Part shown: one piece after another, positions 6,444 through 16,191 of the stretch
Numbering within the stretch: position 1 is the first letter of the stretch
How the letters are laid out: each line of letters begins with the position of its first letter
NCBI RefSeq assembly: GCF_011040385.1
Contig: NZ_JAAIKB010000010.1
Span: forward strand, 1-64,000
Length of the DNA: 64,000 nt
Origin: Falsiroseomonas algicola
GTDB taxonomy: Bacteria > Pseudomonadota > Alphaproteobacteria > Acetobacterales > Acetobacteraceae
Direction: 5' to 3'
Made by a program: the position numbers and the translations under genes
The notes under the pieces: generated by a model
The model's database searches: none
Told to the model about the DNA's origin: nothing
Seen by the model: the letters and a program-made list of their open reading frames with translations, nothing else

Positions 6444-9227
6444 ATGACCGCCCGGCCCATGCAACACGCCGACGCGCCCGAGCGCCGATCCCGCCGCGTA
6501 ATCGATGCTGCGCTGGCCGCGGCCGGCTGGATCGTCCAGGACCGGGCGGAGGTGAATCTTCACGCCGGGCCCGGTGTCATCGTCCGGGAGACACCGACGG
6601 CGACCGGCGCTGCCGACTACCTGCTCTTCCTAGATGGCCGCGCCTGCGGCGTTCTCGAGGCTAAGCCGGAAGGCACGACCCTCTCCGGCGTCGTGCCCCA
6701 GGGCACCGGCTATGCCCGCGCCGCGCCATCCGGCTATCCGGCCTGGGCCTCGCCACTGCCCTTCGTCAACGTCTCGACCGGCACTGAGACCCTGTTCCAT
6801 GATACCCGCGACCCGCAGGCCCGGCCGCGCTCGGTCTTCGCGCCCCATCGGCCCGAGAAGCTTCGCGCCATGATTGCGGCGGGCGGAAGCCTCCGCGCCC
6901 GCCTCGTCACCCTGCCGCCGCTCGACCCGACCCGGCTGCGCCCCTGCCAGGCCGAGGCCATTGCCGGCGTCGAAGCCTCCCTCGCCCAGGGCAGGCCGCG
7001 CGCCCTCGTCTCCATGGCGACCGGAGCCGGTAAGACCTACACCGCCTGCGCGCTGACGCACCGCCTACTCTCGCCGCCCGTCCGCATGGGCCGGGTGCTG
7101 TTCCTCGTAGACCGCGCCAACCTCGGCACCCAGGCCAAGCGCGAGTTCGACGGTTTCGTCCCCTCTGGCGCCCCCGGCGGCGCCGGCCTGCTGTTCCGCG
7201 AGGAGTTCACGGTCCAGCACCTCCAGGGGAGCACCATCGATCCCTCAGCCAGCGTCGTCATCTCCACCGTGCAGCGCCTCTATTCGGTCCTGCGCGGTCA
7301 GCCCTTCGACGACGCCGACGACGAGCGCGGCGGCTTCGAGCGCGCGGCCGACGACGCGGAGCGCCCCGTCACCTACAACCCCGCCATCCCGCCCGAGACC
7401 TTCGACCTCATCGTCGTCGACGAGTGCCACCGCTCCATCTACGGCAACTGGCGCCAGGTGCTGGAATACTTCGACGCCTTCCTCGTCGGCCTCACCGCCA
7501 CCCCCGGCCGCCACACGCTCGGCTTCTTCCAGCAGAACCTGGTCAGCCAGTATCCCTTCGAGCGCTCCGTCGCCGACGGCGTGAACGTGGACTTCGAGGT
7601 CTGGCGCGTCCGCACCGAGGTCGGCGAGCGCGGCGGCACCATCCCCGCCGGCTTCACCGTCCCCCACCGCGACAAGGCGACGCGCCGCCGCCGCCTCGCC
7701 GCGCTGGACGAGGACATGCCCTACACCCCCGGCCAGCTGAACCGCGCCGTGGAGGTGCCGAACCAGATCCGCACCGTCCTGCAAGCCTATCGCGATGCCC
7801 TGCCGACCCAGCTTTTCCCCGGCCGGCAGGAGGTGCCGAAGACCCTCATCTTCTGCCAGTCCGACAGCCACGCCGAGACGGTGACGGAGATCGCCCGCGA
7901 GGTCTTCGGCGGCGACGCCCGCTTCGCCCAGAAGATCACCTATCGCGCCACCGGCCGCAGCGGGCAGGAACTGATCCAGGATTTCCGGACCGACCACCTG
8001 TTCCGCATCGCCACCACCGTGGACATGGTCGCCACCGGCACCGACATCAAACCGCTGGAGGTCGTGATCTTCCTGCGCGACGTCCGCAGCGCCCAGTATT
8101 TCGAGCAGATGCGCGGCCGCGGCGCTCGCACCATCCTGCCCACCGACCTGCAGCGCGCCACGCCCTCCGCCGAGCGGAAGGACCGCTTCATCATCGTGGA
8201 CGCCGTCGGCGTGACGGAGAGCGTGAAGACGCCGACCGAGCCCCTGGAGCGCGACCGCACCCTCAGCCTGGAAGCCCTGCTGGAGCGCGTCGCCTTCGGC
8301 CACACCGATGAGGACACCTGCGCCACCCTCGCCGGCCGCCTGGCCCGCCTGGAACGCCGCCTGCCCGACCCGGCCCGCGCCGAGCTGACCCAGGCCGCCG
8401 CCGGGGCGACGCTCATCCACCTCGCCCGCGCTTTGGTGGACGCCGCCGATCCCGTCCGCATCGAGGCTCGTGCGCGGGAGGCCGGCGCCGCGACGCCCGA
8501 CGATGAAGCCGCCTGGGACGACGCCGCCGCGGCCCTGCGCGCCGAGGCCTGCCGGCCGCTCGCCGCCAACCCCGCCCTGCGCCGCGCCATCCTGGAGGCG
8601 CAGCGCCAGACCGAAATCATCGTGGACGAGCTGACGGCCGACGCCGTGCTCTCCGCCGATTTCGACCTGAACCGCGCGACCGAGATCACCGAGCGCTTCG
8701 GCCGCTTCCTGGCGGAGGAAGCGGACAAGCTCGCCGCGCTCGCCATCCTCTACGCCCGGTCGCATTCGCAGCGTCGATTGACCTACGCGATGCTGCAGGA
8801 ACTGCGCGCGGCGATGGCGCGGCCGCCCTGGCTGCTGGACGACAAGGCGGTGTGGGCGTGCTACCGGCGCTTGCATGCAGGACAGACGCGCGCGCCGACA
8901 GGGCTGCTGACCGACCTGGTGGGGCTGGTGCGCTACGCCATCGGGGCACGCGCAGTGCTCGCCCCCTTCGCGCCGGACGTGAACCGCAATTTCGAGCTGT
9001 GGCTCGGCCGCGAGAAGAAGGCCGGGCGCGACTACACCGAGGCGCAGATGGAGTGGCTGCGGCCGATGAAGGACTGGGTGGCGAGCAACGTGGAACTGAC
9101 GCTGGCCGATCTGCGCGAGGCCTCGGATTTCTCGTCCCGCGGCGGCACCGCGCGGGCGCGCGCGCTGTTCGGCGCGGAGCGGCTGCCGTCGCTGGTGGAT
9201 GACCTGACCGACGCGCTGGTGGCGTGA
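6444..9227 (+). CDS. hsdR: Type I restriction enzyme R subunit
   Basis: Motor and nuclease subunit that translocates and cuts unmodified DNA in a complex with HsdM and HsdS. It has 927 residues. An N-terminal PD-(D/E)xK nuclease site is visible (Asp58 in ADYLLF, Glu72 and Lys74 in VLEAKPEG). The SF2 helicase motor follows: Walker A at about 194-198 (GAGKT), DECH at 326-329, TATP at 351-354, and a later arginine-rich motif (QMRGRGAR). The C-terminal part is the HsdM-contact region. It starts the hsdR-hsdS-hsdM operon and its stop overlaps the hsdS start. It looks intact. Confidence 0.92.
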   Translation: MTARPMQHADAPERRSRRVIDAALAAAGWIVQDRAEVNLHAGPGVIVRETPTATGAADYLLFLDGRACGVLEAKPEGTTLSGVVPQGTGYARAAPSGYPAWASPLPFVNVSTGTETLFHDTRDPQARPRSVFAPHRPEKLRAMIAAGGSLRARLVTLPPLDPTRLRPCQAEAIAGVEASLAQGRPRALVSMATGAGKTYTACALTHRLLSPPVRMGRVLFLVDRANLGTQAKREFDGFVPSGAPGGAGLLFREEFTVQHLQGSTIDPSASVVISTVQRLYSVLRGQPFDDADDERGGFERAADDAERPVTYNPAIPPETFDLIVVDECHRSIYGNWRQVLEYFDAFLVGLTATPGRHTLGFFQQNLVSQYPFERSVADGVNVDFEVWRVRTEVGERGGTIPAGFTVPHRDKATRRRRLAALDEDMPYTPGQLNRAVEVPNQIRTVLQAYRDALPTQLFPGRQEVPKTLIFCQSDSHAETVTEIAREVFGGDARFAQKITYRATGRSGQELIQDFRTDHLFRIATTVDMVATGTDIKPLEVVIFLRDVRSAQYFEQMRGRGARTILPTDLQRATPSAERKDRFIIVDAVGVTESVKTPTEPLERDRTLSLEALLERVAFGHTDEDTCATLAGRLARLERRLPDPARAELTQAAAGATLIHLARALVDAADPVRIEARAREAGAATPDDEAAWDDAAAALRAEACRPLAANPALRRAILEAQRQTEIIVDELTADAVLSADFDLNRATEITERFGRFLAEEADKLAALAILYARSHSQRRLTYAMLQELRAAMARPPWLLDDKAVWACYRRLHAGQTRAPTGLLTDLVGLVRYAIGARAVLAPFAPDVNRNFELWLGREKKAGRDYTEAQMEWLRPMKDWVASNVELTLADLREASDFSSRGGTARARALFGAERLPSLVDDLTDALVA

Positions 9228-10738
9228 CGATGGATGCGCTGCTGTCGCGGGAGTTACCGCCCGGCTGGGCTGTTGCGTCGCTCGGCGACCTGATCGACGG
9301 CATCGAAGCCGGCAAGAACGTCGCCGCCATTGGCCGCCCGCCCGAGAATGGCGAAACCGGCATCGTGAAGGTGAGCGCCGTCACCTGGGGCGAGTTCGAT
9401 GAGGACGAGAGCAAGGCACTGCACCCGGGCACCGAGATCGACCCGACGGACCTGATCCGCCCGGGCGATCTCCTCATCTCGCGTGCCAACACCATCGAGC
9501 TGGTCGGCGCCCCGGTCATTGTGAAGCAATTCCGGCGGCGCCTGGTGCTCAGCGACAAGGTGCTCCGCGTTCGCGTGGTCGAGAGCTTCGACCGCTGGCT
9601 CGAGTTGTTTCTCAAGTCGCATTTCGGCCGCACGCAGATCGAGCAGTATGCGACGGGCGCGCAGCTTTCCATGCGCAATATCTCTCAGGAGAACCTGCGA
9701 CGCATTGCGGTGCCTGTCGCGCCGCGAGCCGAGCAGGACCGTATCGTCGCCGCGGTGAACGCGCTGTTCGAGGAGGTGGAGGCCGGCGAAGCCGCGCTGG
9801 CTCGGGCGCGCGAGGGCCTGACGCGGTTCCGCGCCAGCCTCCTCCACGCCGCCAGCACTGGCGCCCTCACTGCCGACTGGCGCACCGCAAACCCGACGAA
9901 TGAGACAGCCGACGATCTGCTGGCGGAGATCATGGAGGCACGTGGCGAAATCATCGGCAGGCGCGGGCGGTCCCTGCTGCAACCCGACTTGTCGAACGAA
10001 CCCGACCTCCCACCAGGATGGCGCTGGGCATCGGTCGATCAGGTGACCAATTTCCTGGGCAATGGCCTTGCCCGCGCGCCTGATGGTGACACCACGGACT
10101 TTCGCATTCTCCGCATCTCGGCGGTGCGCCCGCTCAAGGTGGATTAAGGAGAACATCGCTTCTACCGCCCCCTGCCAGGAGAAATCCTGGCTGGCGCAAC
10201 GACGCAGCGTCACGATCTGCTGTTCACGCGCTATTCCGGCTCGGAGCAGTATGTCGGTGTCTGCGGGATGGTGCGCTTCGAGGAGCCGACACTGTTTCCC
10301 GACAAGGTGATGTGTGCCCGACCGCTTCCCGGTTTCGCCGACCTCGCTGAGTACCTGGAGATCGCGCTCAACGCAGGGCCAAGCCGCGCTTACATCGCAC
10401 GGAACATCCGGACGACTGCGGGCCAAAAGGGCATAGCGGGATCGTCGATCCGGGCGTGCCCCGTGCCGCTCCCGCCGCGCAGCGAGTTGGCCGCCATCAT
10501 CGCTGCGGTTCGCGAAGCACAGGCGGAGGCCACTGCTCTCCCGCCTGACGCCTTCGCGGACCAACTGCGCCAATCCATCCTCCACGCCGCCTTCACCGGC
10601 CGCCTCGTCCCCCAGGACCCGGCCGACGAGCCCGCCGCCGCCCTGCTCGCGCGCCTCCGCGCCACGCCGGCCGCTGCACGTCGCCCCCGCGCGCGCCGCA
10701 CCGCCACGCAGCCCGACCTGATCGGGATACCGGCATGA
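9224..10738 (+). pseudogene. hsdS: Type I specificity subunit hsdS, interrupted by one in-frame TAA
   Basis: HsdS normally recognises the split target with two target recognition domains (TRDs). Here TRD1 (from LPPGWAVASLGDLIDG to LRRIAVPVAP) and the central conserved helix region (EQDRIVAAVNALFEEVEAGE, with SLLHAASTGALTADWR) are intact. TRD2 begins (LPPGWRWASVDQV) and is stopped by TAA at 10145-10147. The same frame then continues with GEHRFYRPLPGEIL to the normal C-terminal helix region and a stop at 10736-10738. So a single nonsense codon, not a frameshift, splits the gene into a 307-residue N-terminal part and an untranslated or reinitiated remainder (an ATG at 10268 is in frame). Starts at GTG 9224 or ATG 9230 are both possible. 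Confidence 0.85.
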
Positions 10739-12186
10739 GCGAGACCGAGAACGTCCTGACCGCGAAGGTCTGGAACCTCGCCCATGTCATGAACAACGCC
10801 GGCGTCGGCTCCGGCGACTATGTGGAGCAGGTCACCTACCTGCTCTTCCTCAAGCTCGACGCGGAGCGGGAGGAAGACGGCCTGCCCTCCCTGCTGCCGG
10901 AGGAGTGCCGCTGGGCGCGCCTCGCCGCGCTCTCCGGCCGCGAGCTTGCGCAGCACTACGCCCGCACGCTGGAAACGCTGGCCGGCCAGCCCGGCCTCGT
11001 CGGCACCATCTACACCCGCGCCCGCAACACCATCGAGGAACCGGCACATCTGCACCGCCTGGTGCGCATGATCGGCGCGGAGAGCTGGTCGGGCTTCGGC
11101 GTGGACGTGAAGGGCGCGATCTACGAAAGCCTGCTGGAGCGCACCGCCTCCGACACCAAGTCCGGCGCCGGCCAGTATTTCACCCCGCGTCCCGTCATCC
11201 AGGCCTGCGTCGAGGTGGTGGACCCCAGGCCCGGCCGGACCATCTGCGACCCCGCCTGCGGGACCGCCGGCTTCCTCCTCGCCGCCTTTGAGCACATGCG
11301 CCAGAAGCCCGAGGCGCGCGACCGCGAGACAGGGCGCAAGATGCGGGAGGAAGGCTTCACCGGCTACGACATCGTCGCCGGCGTCGCGCGGCTCGCCGCC
11401 ATGAACCTCTACCTGCATGGCCTCGGCCGCGCCGACGTCACGCCGATCCACCGCGCCGACGCGCTGCTGGCCGATCCGGGCCGGCGCTGGGACGTGATCC
11501 TGACAAACCCGCCCTTCGGCCGCCGCCAGTCCATCCAGGTCTTCACCGGCGACGGCGAGGCGGAGACAGAGCGCGAGGACTACCAGCGCCCCGACTTCAA
11601 CGTCACCACCGGCAACAAGCAGCTCAACTTCGTCCAGCACATCATGACTGTGCTGGCGCCGGGCGGCGTCGCCGCCGTGGTGCTGCCCGACAACGTGCTG
11701 TTCGAGGGCGGCGCCGGCGAGAAGATCCGCCGCCGCCTGCTGGACGAATTCGAGTGCCACACCCTGCTGCGCCTGCCGACCGGCATCTTCTACCGCCAGG
11801 GCGTGAAGGCGAACGTGCTGTTCTTCGAGGCGCGGCCGCGCCGCAAGGAGCCTTGGACAGAGGCCCTGTGGGTCTACGACCTCCGCACCAACAAGCGCTT
11901 CACCTTGAAGGAACGCCCGCTGCGCGACGCCGACATGTCGGAATTCGTGAGCGTGGCGAAGCTTTCCGACCGCGGGAAGCGGCAGGAGACCGAGCGCTTC
12001 AAGCGCTTCACCTACGCCGAGTTGGCCGCTCGCGAGAAGCTGGACCTGAACCTGACCTGGCTGCGCGAGGAAGGCGCCACCGACCCCGCCAGCCTGCCCC
12101 CGCCCGCGGAGATTGCGGCGAGCATCGCCGAGGATCTGGAGGCGGCGCTCGCGCGTTTCCGCGCGGTCGCAGCACGGCTTGGTTGA
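10735..12186 (+). CDS. hsdM: Type I DNA methyltransferase subunit M (N6-adenine)
   Basis: Modification subunit, 483 residues. The N-terminal HsdM helical domain (VLTAKVWNLAHVMNNAGVGS) is followed by the SAM-binding motif CDPACGTAGFL at about 171-181 and the catalytic NPPF at 258-261 (TNPPFGRRQ), as in N6-adenine methylases. Its ATG overlaps the hsdS stop (ATGA), so translation may need ribosomes arriving through the hsdS remnant; the TAA in hsdS could therefore lower HsdM output. The sequence looks intact. Confidence 0.93.
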   Translation: MSETENVLTAKVWNLAHVMNNAGVGSGDYVEQVTYLLFLKLDAEREEDGLPSLLPEECRWARLAALSGRELAQHYARTLETLAGQPGLVGTIYTRARNTIEEPAHLHRLVRMIGAESWSGFGVDVKGAIYESLLERTASDTKSGAGQYFTPRPVIQACVEVVDPRPGRTICDPACGTAGFLLAAFEHMRQKPEARDRETGRKMREEGFTGYDIVAGVARLAAMNLYLHGLGRADVTPIHRADALLADPGRRWDVILTNPPFGRRQSIQVFTGDGEAETEREDYQRPDFNVTTGNKQLNFVQHIMTVLAPGGVAAVVLPDNVLFEGGAGEKIRRRLLDEFECHTLLRLPTGIFYRQGVKANVLFFEARPRRKEPWTEALWVYDLRTNKRFTLKERPLRDADMSEFVSVAKLSDRGKRQETERFKRFTYAELAAREKLDLNLTWLREEGATDPASLPPPAEIAASIAEDLEAALARFRAVAARLG

Positions 12187-12194
12187 CCCCTGGA

Positions 12195-12208
12195 GTTTCG
12201 ATCGAAAC
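12195..12208. promoter_or_regulatory. Perfect 14-bp palindrome after hsdM
   Basis: GTTTCGATCGAAAC begins 9 bases after the hsdM stop. About 30 bases further an imperfect inverted repeat, CCAATTCGGA (12237-12246) and TCCGAAATTGG (12281-12291), follows. These could be an operator for the genes starting at 12405 or part of a transcription end. No T-tract is present. Otherwise 12187-12404 shows no gene. Confidence 0.4.
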
Positions 12209-12404
12209 AGCCACACCGGCAGCCATCCGCCATAAGCCAATTCGGATCGTCGGACCCCTATGCCACCCCGACCCTCCTTGTCCGAAATTGGAACCGGCAT
12301 GGTGTCAATCGACTTAGTAGGTGAGGCACCAGCAGAGCAGTGAGATTCCTGTGTGACGCCGAGGCAGCTGAGTATGCCGGTGGGGTCAACCGGGAGACCC
12401 TGCC

Positions 12405-13421
12405 ATGCCGAGGAAGCCAATCGTTAGGACGCCGAAAAGCAAGCCTGCCGTCGTCGATGATACACTCGATCCGCTGCTGAGCCAGGACGGCAGGGCTGCG
12501 CTCCAGGCGCTCCGGGACGCCGCCACGGAACTGAACAACGCCACCGACGCGGGCCACCACGCCCGGCAGCGCATCGATGTCGGTCTGACGCGCGCTGCCA
12601 GGTCGGTGGTGCAAGCCTGTTCCTCCCTGGCGGCAGCCGACATCGAAACGCTCCGCTCTCATGCGAGAACAGCAGGCCTGACGAAAAAGAGTTCCACGGG
12701 CCGCGCCTATGCGATGATGCGCATTGCCTGCGGCACGTCGCTGTCCGTTTCGATGGTGTCACGGGCGGCGAAGCTGTGCGACTATATCCTGGACCAGGGG
12801 CTTACCCTGGATTCCATCCTGCCGGAGCGATCGCCCTTTTGGCGGGTGTTTGAGCTCCACTGCGGGAAGCAGCGCTCGGCGGCGACCGGTGATCGCGTGG
12901 CCGTTTTGATGACTCCGGACCTGTCCACGCGCCTGCGCGGCGGCGAAGTGCTCACGGTAACCATGACTTGGAACAAGGCTGCGAAGTACGCGACTGCGAA
13001 CGTGTACGCGTCCGTATCCGCTGGGGAAGCCCTGCCGCTGGCTGCCGCAGCAGTTCCGTCGTTGATGATCGCGTACGAGGTTGCTGTTGCGGATGCACCC
13101 CAGATCCCGGATCCAGCTCTGGTTTCGACGGAGACCTTTCCGGCAACGGAGACCGCGCCAGTTCAGGCTGAACTCGGTCGCGAGCTTGACGCTCATCAGC
13201 CAGTGGACGACGAGGTGCCCTGCTTTGTCTTCTTTGCACAGAACCTGAAGACCGAAAATCCAGGTGCCCTTGCAAAGCTGAATAATGCCGGCGCCTGGTG
13301 CAAGATCGCCCTGAACGGCAAGCAACGGACTGTGTGGCGAGGTCGCGTTAATGCGACGATCCGCCTGATCATCGATGCCTGCCGCGGGCAGCAGGTCGTC
13401 CCCGATCGGCTACTTACATGA
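12405..13421 (+). CDS. Unknown protein translationally coupled to the MobV-type relaxase
   Basis: A 338-residue protein I do not recognise. It begins with a basic stretch (MPRKPIVRTPKSKP), has a helical N-terminal half with DNA-binding-like charge (LTRAARSVVQACSSLAAADI; GLTKKSSTGRAYAMMRIACG), then a more beta-like central region (VLTVTMTWNKAAKYATANVY) and an acidic Pro/Glu linker around 225-260. Its stop overlaps the relaxase start (ATGA at 13418), so the two proteins are probably made together. A relaxosome or replication role is a guess from position only. Confidence 0.7.
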   Translation: MPRKPIVRTPKSKPAVVDDTLDPLLSQDGRAALQALRDAATELNNATDAGHHARQRIDVGLTRAARSVVQACSSLAAADIETLRSHARTAGLTKKSSTGRAYAMMRIACGTSLSVSMVSRAAKLCDYILDQGLTLDSILPERSPFWRVFELHCGKQRSAATGDRVAVLMTPDLSTRLRGGEVLTVTMTWNKAAKYATANVYASVSAGEALPLAAAAVPSLMIAYEVAVADAPQIPDPALVSTETFPATETAPVQAELGRELDAHQPVDDEVPCFVFFAQNLKTENPGALAKLNNAGAWCKIALNGKQRTVWRGRVNATIRLIIDACRGQQVVPDRLLT

Positions 13422-15544
13422 CCGCCGCGGCCTTCATTCGCATCGAGAGTTTCGCGCGTGTTGCCACCACGCAGCCCGGCAGGGCTGGTGCGCAACCGGG
13501 ACGCCACAAGCGCACTTGGACCGTGGACGACGTCATCGGGGAACTCACACGACGACCTGGCAACATTCCCCACATCGATGTGCCCGAACCGCCTGTGCTT
13601 CTGATGGGACGACCTGCGGAGGAAGTCGGTGCAGAAGCTGCAGCAATGGCGGCGAGAGGCCGAGATCTGCGCGGGCGCTGCGTGAAGAAGGATGCGAAGA
13701 TTCTCACTTGCATCGTTGCGTCTTGGCACGAGCCCTGGGCGGAAGTCAGACTCTCTCGAGCCAACACAGAGCGCCTCGACCGATGGTGCAACCTGACGGT
13801 CGACTTCGTCAGGAAGGAGTTTGGTGACCGCCTTGCCTGCGCTGTTCTTCACACCGACGAAGGGCGCCCGAATATACATCTGCTCCTTCTACCCTCGCTC
13901 ACCAAGGTGACGCTTCCGACGGGTGACGAAATCGAGCACTTCAGTATTCTGCCCGTTGATCCCCTGCGCGCCGCGGCGAAGGCTGCCAAGCGAGAGTCAG
14001 GCGGAAACGGTCGGGAAGCCGCCGCCCGCGCCGCATCCGCTTTCCAAAATCGATACGTACGCGATGTCGGTTACCAGTGCGGCCTGACACGGGGCGACGG
14101 AAGCGCCGGGCCAAGGCAGTCCCGCACGGAAGCGTTGTTCCAGCGACGGGTTAGGGAAGAGACCGCCACCCTCACCGCCGAGATTTCCCGACTGGACGCG
14201 GAGGTCCGTCGTCTCGGCCAAGCCGCCGTAATCGATGCTGCAGAGAAGCGGGCAGCGAGCGCGCGATATGGTCCAAACGGTCGCAGTCGCGCCGCGAAGC
14301 TGACCGATAATGTCCGACTGGCTGCGATCCTCCGCATCCCCGACGGGCACTTCATACACCGGATCAGCGACGACGGTACCATCAAGCATGACGAGTTGGA
14401 CGGGCGCCCGGGTGTCGAGCCTCGTTTCAGCAAGAGTCTGCATGGACGGCTCGAAGCCGCGCGCGGCGACGAGGCCGCCATCGGCGCGTATCGCGACGCT
14501 CTGGGCCACAGTGCATCAACACGTCAGGAGGCGGAACAAAGCCTCGATGCGGCTCGACAAGATGTGGCAAGACTGACTGCCGCGATCGAAACGCAAAGCA
14601 AACAACTAAAAAGGGAGTCGGATCGCGCGGAACTTGCCATCCGCAAGCAAAATGAAGAGTCTGCGAAGCGACGATCGGTTGAAACCGAGCTCGAGAGTCT
14701 GCGGCACGCGTTTGAGGCAGTGACGGCGGACCTGGCGGAGGCGCACCGTGGATGGAGGCGAGATCGCCAAATTCAGGAACTTGTCTTCCGGCAGCTTTCG
14801 GACGTTTCAAAAGAAGCGGATGGGGCGAAGGCAGCTGAGGAAGTAGTCCGGCAGACGCACGCGACACAGCAGCGCGTTATGGTCGAGGCGATGGCCAAAG
14901 CGGACGCGAGGGTCGAACAGCTGGAGAAGCAGCTTGGCGACCTTCGCGCACGGACGCCAATTTCAACCGTCATCTCACCCGTAGCTTTTGCGCTGAAGGC
15001 CGACAGAGTATCGGGCCAGCCGGCATCACCGGCGAAGCCATTCCTGGATAAGGGCCTTGGTGCAGGATTGAGGACCACGATCGTCGATGCCCCCGGCCCA
15101 ATCGTTCCATCCACGGTAATTTCTCGGCCGCTTGCCGATGTCGACCTGATTCTCGGGCGCATCAGTGACGTGATCCAGTCAGCTGTCGCGTCGGGACAGG
15201 TCCCGGCGATCAGCGTGGTTGCACCGGCCCTGCCTGACCTCGAACGGCATTCTCACCGACTGGGCATCGCGCTGCGGCTGATGGATGCGCGGACGGTCGC
15301 TGATGCCCAAGCCATCGATGCGCTCTTGGAGAAGCGCAACGAGATCAGCGAAGCCGTCGAGACAATGGCGGGCGCCGATAGAGGCTGGGCGGACGTCAGC
15401 CGTCGTGTCCGCGCCGCGCTAGCGCCGCGGGTTCTGCGGTCCGTTGAGCCGCGCTTGGGCGGCTCCAAGAACGACCCGGCGTCACGAGAGCCACCGCCGT
15501 CTCTAGCGCGTTTACCGATGAGCACACACGTTACCGAACGCTGA
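13418..15544 (+). CDS. MobV/Pre-type relaxase-like protein with a long coiled-coil tail
   Basis: A 708-residue protein of the plasmid recombination/mobilisation (Mob/Pre) type. The N-terminal domain has SFARVATTQ, GRHKRTW (His30 a possible nucleophile position), then LACAVLHTDEGRPNIHLLLL at about 140-158. This matches the MobV metal motif HxDExxPHxH except that the first His of PHxH is Asn152. His145, Glu148 and His154 are present. Residues about 250-290 and 370-480 are strongly coiled-coil, as in other MobV proteins. It overlaps the preceding unknown gene and is followed by another unknown gene after about 30 bases. Confidence 0.7.
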   Translation: MTAAAFIRIESFARVATTQPGRAGAQPGRHKRTWTVDDVIGELTRRPGNIPHIDVPEPPVLLMGRPAEEVGAEAAAMAARGRDLRGRCVKKDAKILTCIVASWHEPWAEVRLSRANTERLDRWCNLTVDFVRKEFGDRLACAVLHTDEGRPNIHLLLLPSLTKVTLPTGDEIEHFSILPVDPLRAAAKAAKRESGGNGREAAARAASAFQNRYVRDVGYQCGLTRGDGSAGPRQSRTEALFQRRVREETATLTAEISRLDAEVRRLGQAAVIDAAEKRAASARYGPNGRSRAAKLTDNVRLAAILRIPDGHFIHRISDDGTIKHDELDGRPGVEPRFSKSLHGRLEAARGDEAAIGAYRDALGHSASTRQEAEQSLDAARQDVARLTAAIETQSKQLKRESDRAELAIRKQNEESAKRRSVETELESLRHAFEAVTADLAEAHRGWRRDRQIQELVFRQLSDVSKEADGAKAAEEVVRQTHATQQRVMVEAMAKADARVEQLEKQLGDLRARTPISTVISPVAFALKADRVSGQPASPAKPFLDKGLGAGLRTTIVDAPGPIVPSTVISRPLADVDLILGRISDVIQSAVASGQVPAISVVAPALPDLERHSHRLGIALRLMDARTVADAQAIDALLEKRNEISEAVETMAGADRGWADVSRRVRAALAPRVLRSVEPRLGGSKNDPASREPPPSLARLPMSTHVTER

Positions 15545-15576
15545 CGACAGTGTACGCAGCGTCGAGGAGCAATGGA

Positions 15577-16191
15577 ATGTCGTCTCATACCGTCGTAGGC
15601 TCAGCGGCTGTACAGGAATCCACGCCAGCTGTGGCCCGTGTCATCCAGCGGGTTGTCCAAGCTCTCACGACGCTCATCGATGGGGCGATGATCGTCGAAG
15701 ATCGATGGTCTGGGCCACTTGTCGGCCTTGAATCGAACGGCGTGAACATACTCGCTGCTGTCGAGCACCTTAGCCAATGCAGAGGTGCCGATGATGTGTT
15801 CGAACAAGCCTATAGGCGGATGCGAAGGGCCATCGCGGCCTTGGAAGAGTCGGCAGACGAGCTTCTTGCCGCAGCCGAGGCTGGACAGTTGTCCCTTGCC
15901 GATATCGATCAAATCCTACGACTTCGAAACGCAGCAATGGCGGCAACGAACGAACGGGTGGGCGCCTTGTTGATCTCTCGGCAGATACAGCCGGTCGAGA
16001 AGCAACTCCGACACCTCATCCCATTTGCGTTGTCGCGGGGTGAGGCACGTCGGTGGCGCGTGCGGCGAAGGCTCGCATCAGCCCGGCTGCAAGCGGCAAG
16101 CGGGAGGCTTTTGGCGCGTACACATTCAGATGAGCGCGGCGCTAGTGGCGACGTGGTGCGAACGCCTGTACTGAAGCAAGAAGGAAAATGA
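15577..16191 (+). CDS. Unknown helical protein downstream of the MobV-type relaxase
   Basis: A 204-residue, mostly helical protein (VARVIQRVVQALTTLIDGAM; YRRMRRAIAALEESADELLA) with a very basic C-terminal region (RGEARRWRVRRRLASARLQA). The start at 15577 is chosen for the AGGAG seven bases upstream. Its stop overlaps the next gene by ATGA. Nothing in the sequence identifies a family. Position suggests the same operon as the relaxase. Confidence 0.65.
   Translation: MSSHTVVGSAAVQESTPAVARVIQRVVQALTTLIDGAMIVEDRWSGPLVGLESNGVNILAAVEHLSQCRGADDVFEQAYRRMRRAIAALEESADELLAAAEAGQLSLADIDQILRLRNAAMAATNERVGALLISRQIQPVEKQLRHLIPFALSRGEARRWRVRRRLASARLQAASGRLLARTHSDERGASGDVVRTPVLKQEGK

Noticed and set aside
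6158-6664. Open frame across the 10-bp tandem repeats
   Set aside because: The 10-bp period shifts frame in every unit, and the frame runs into hsdR in another phase.
7245-8876. A 543-codon minus-strand open frame inside hsdR
   Set aside because: Antisense shadow with no start context or domains.
10390-12420. A 676-codon minus-strand open frame opposite hsdM
   Set aside because: No recognisable domain; hsdM carries its full motif set on the plus strand.
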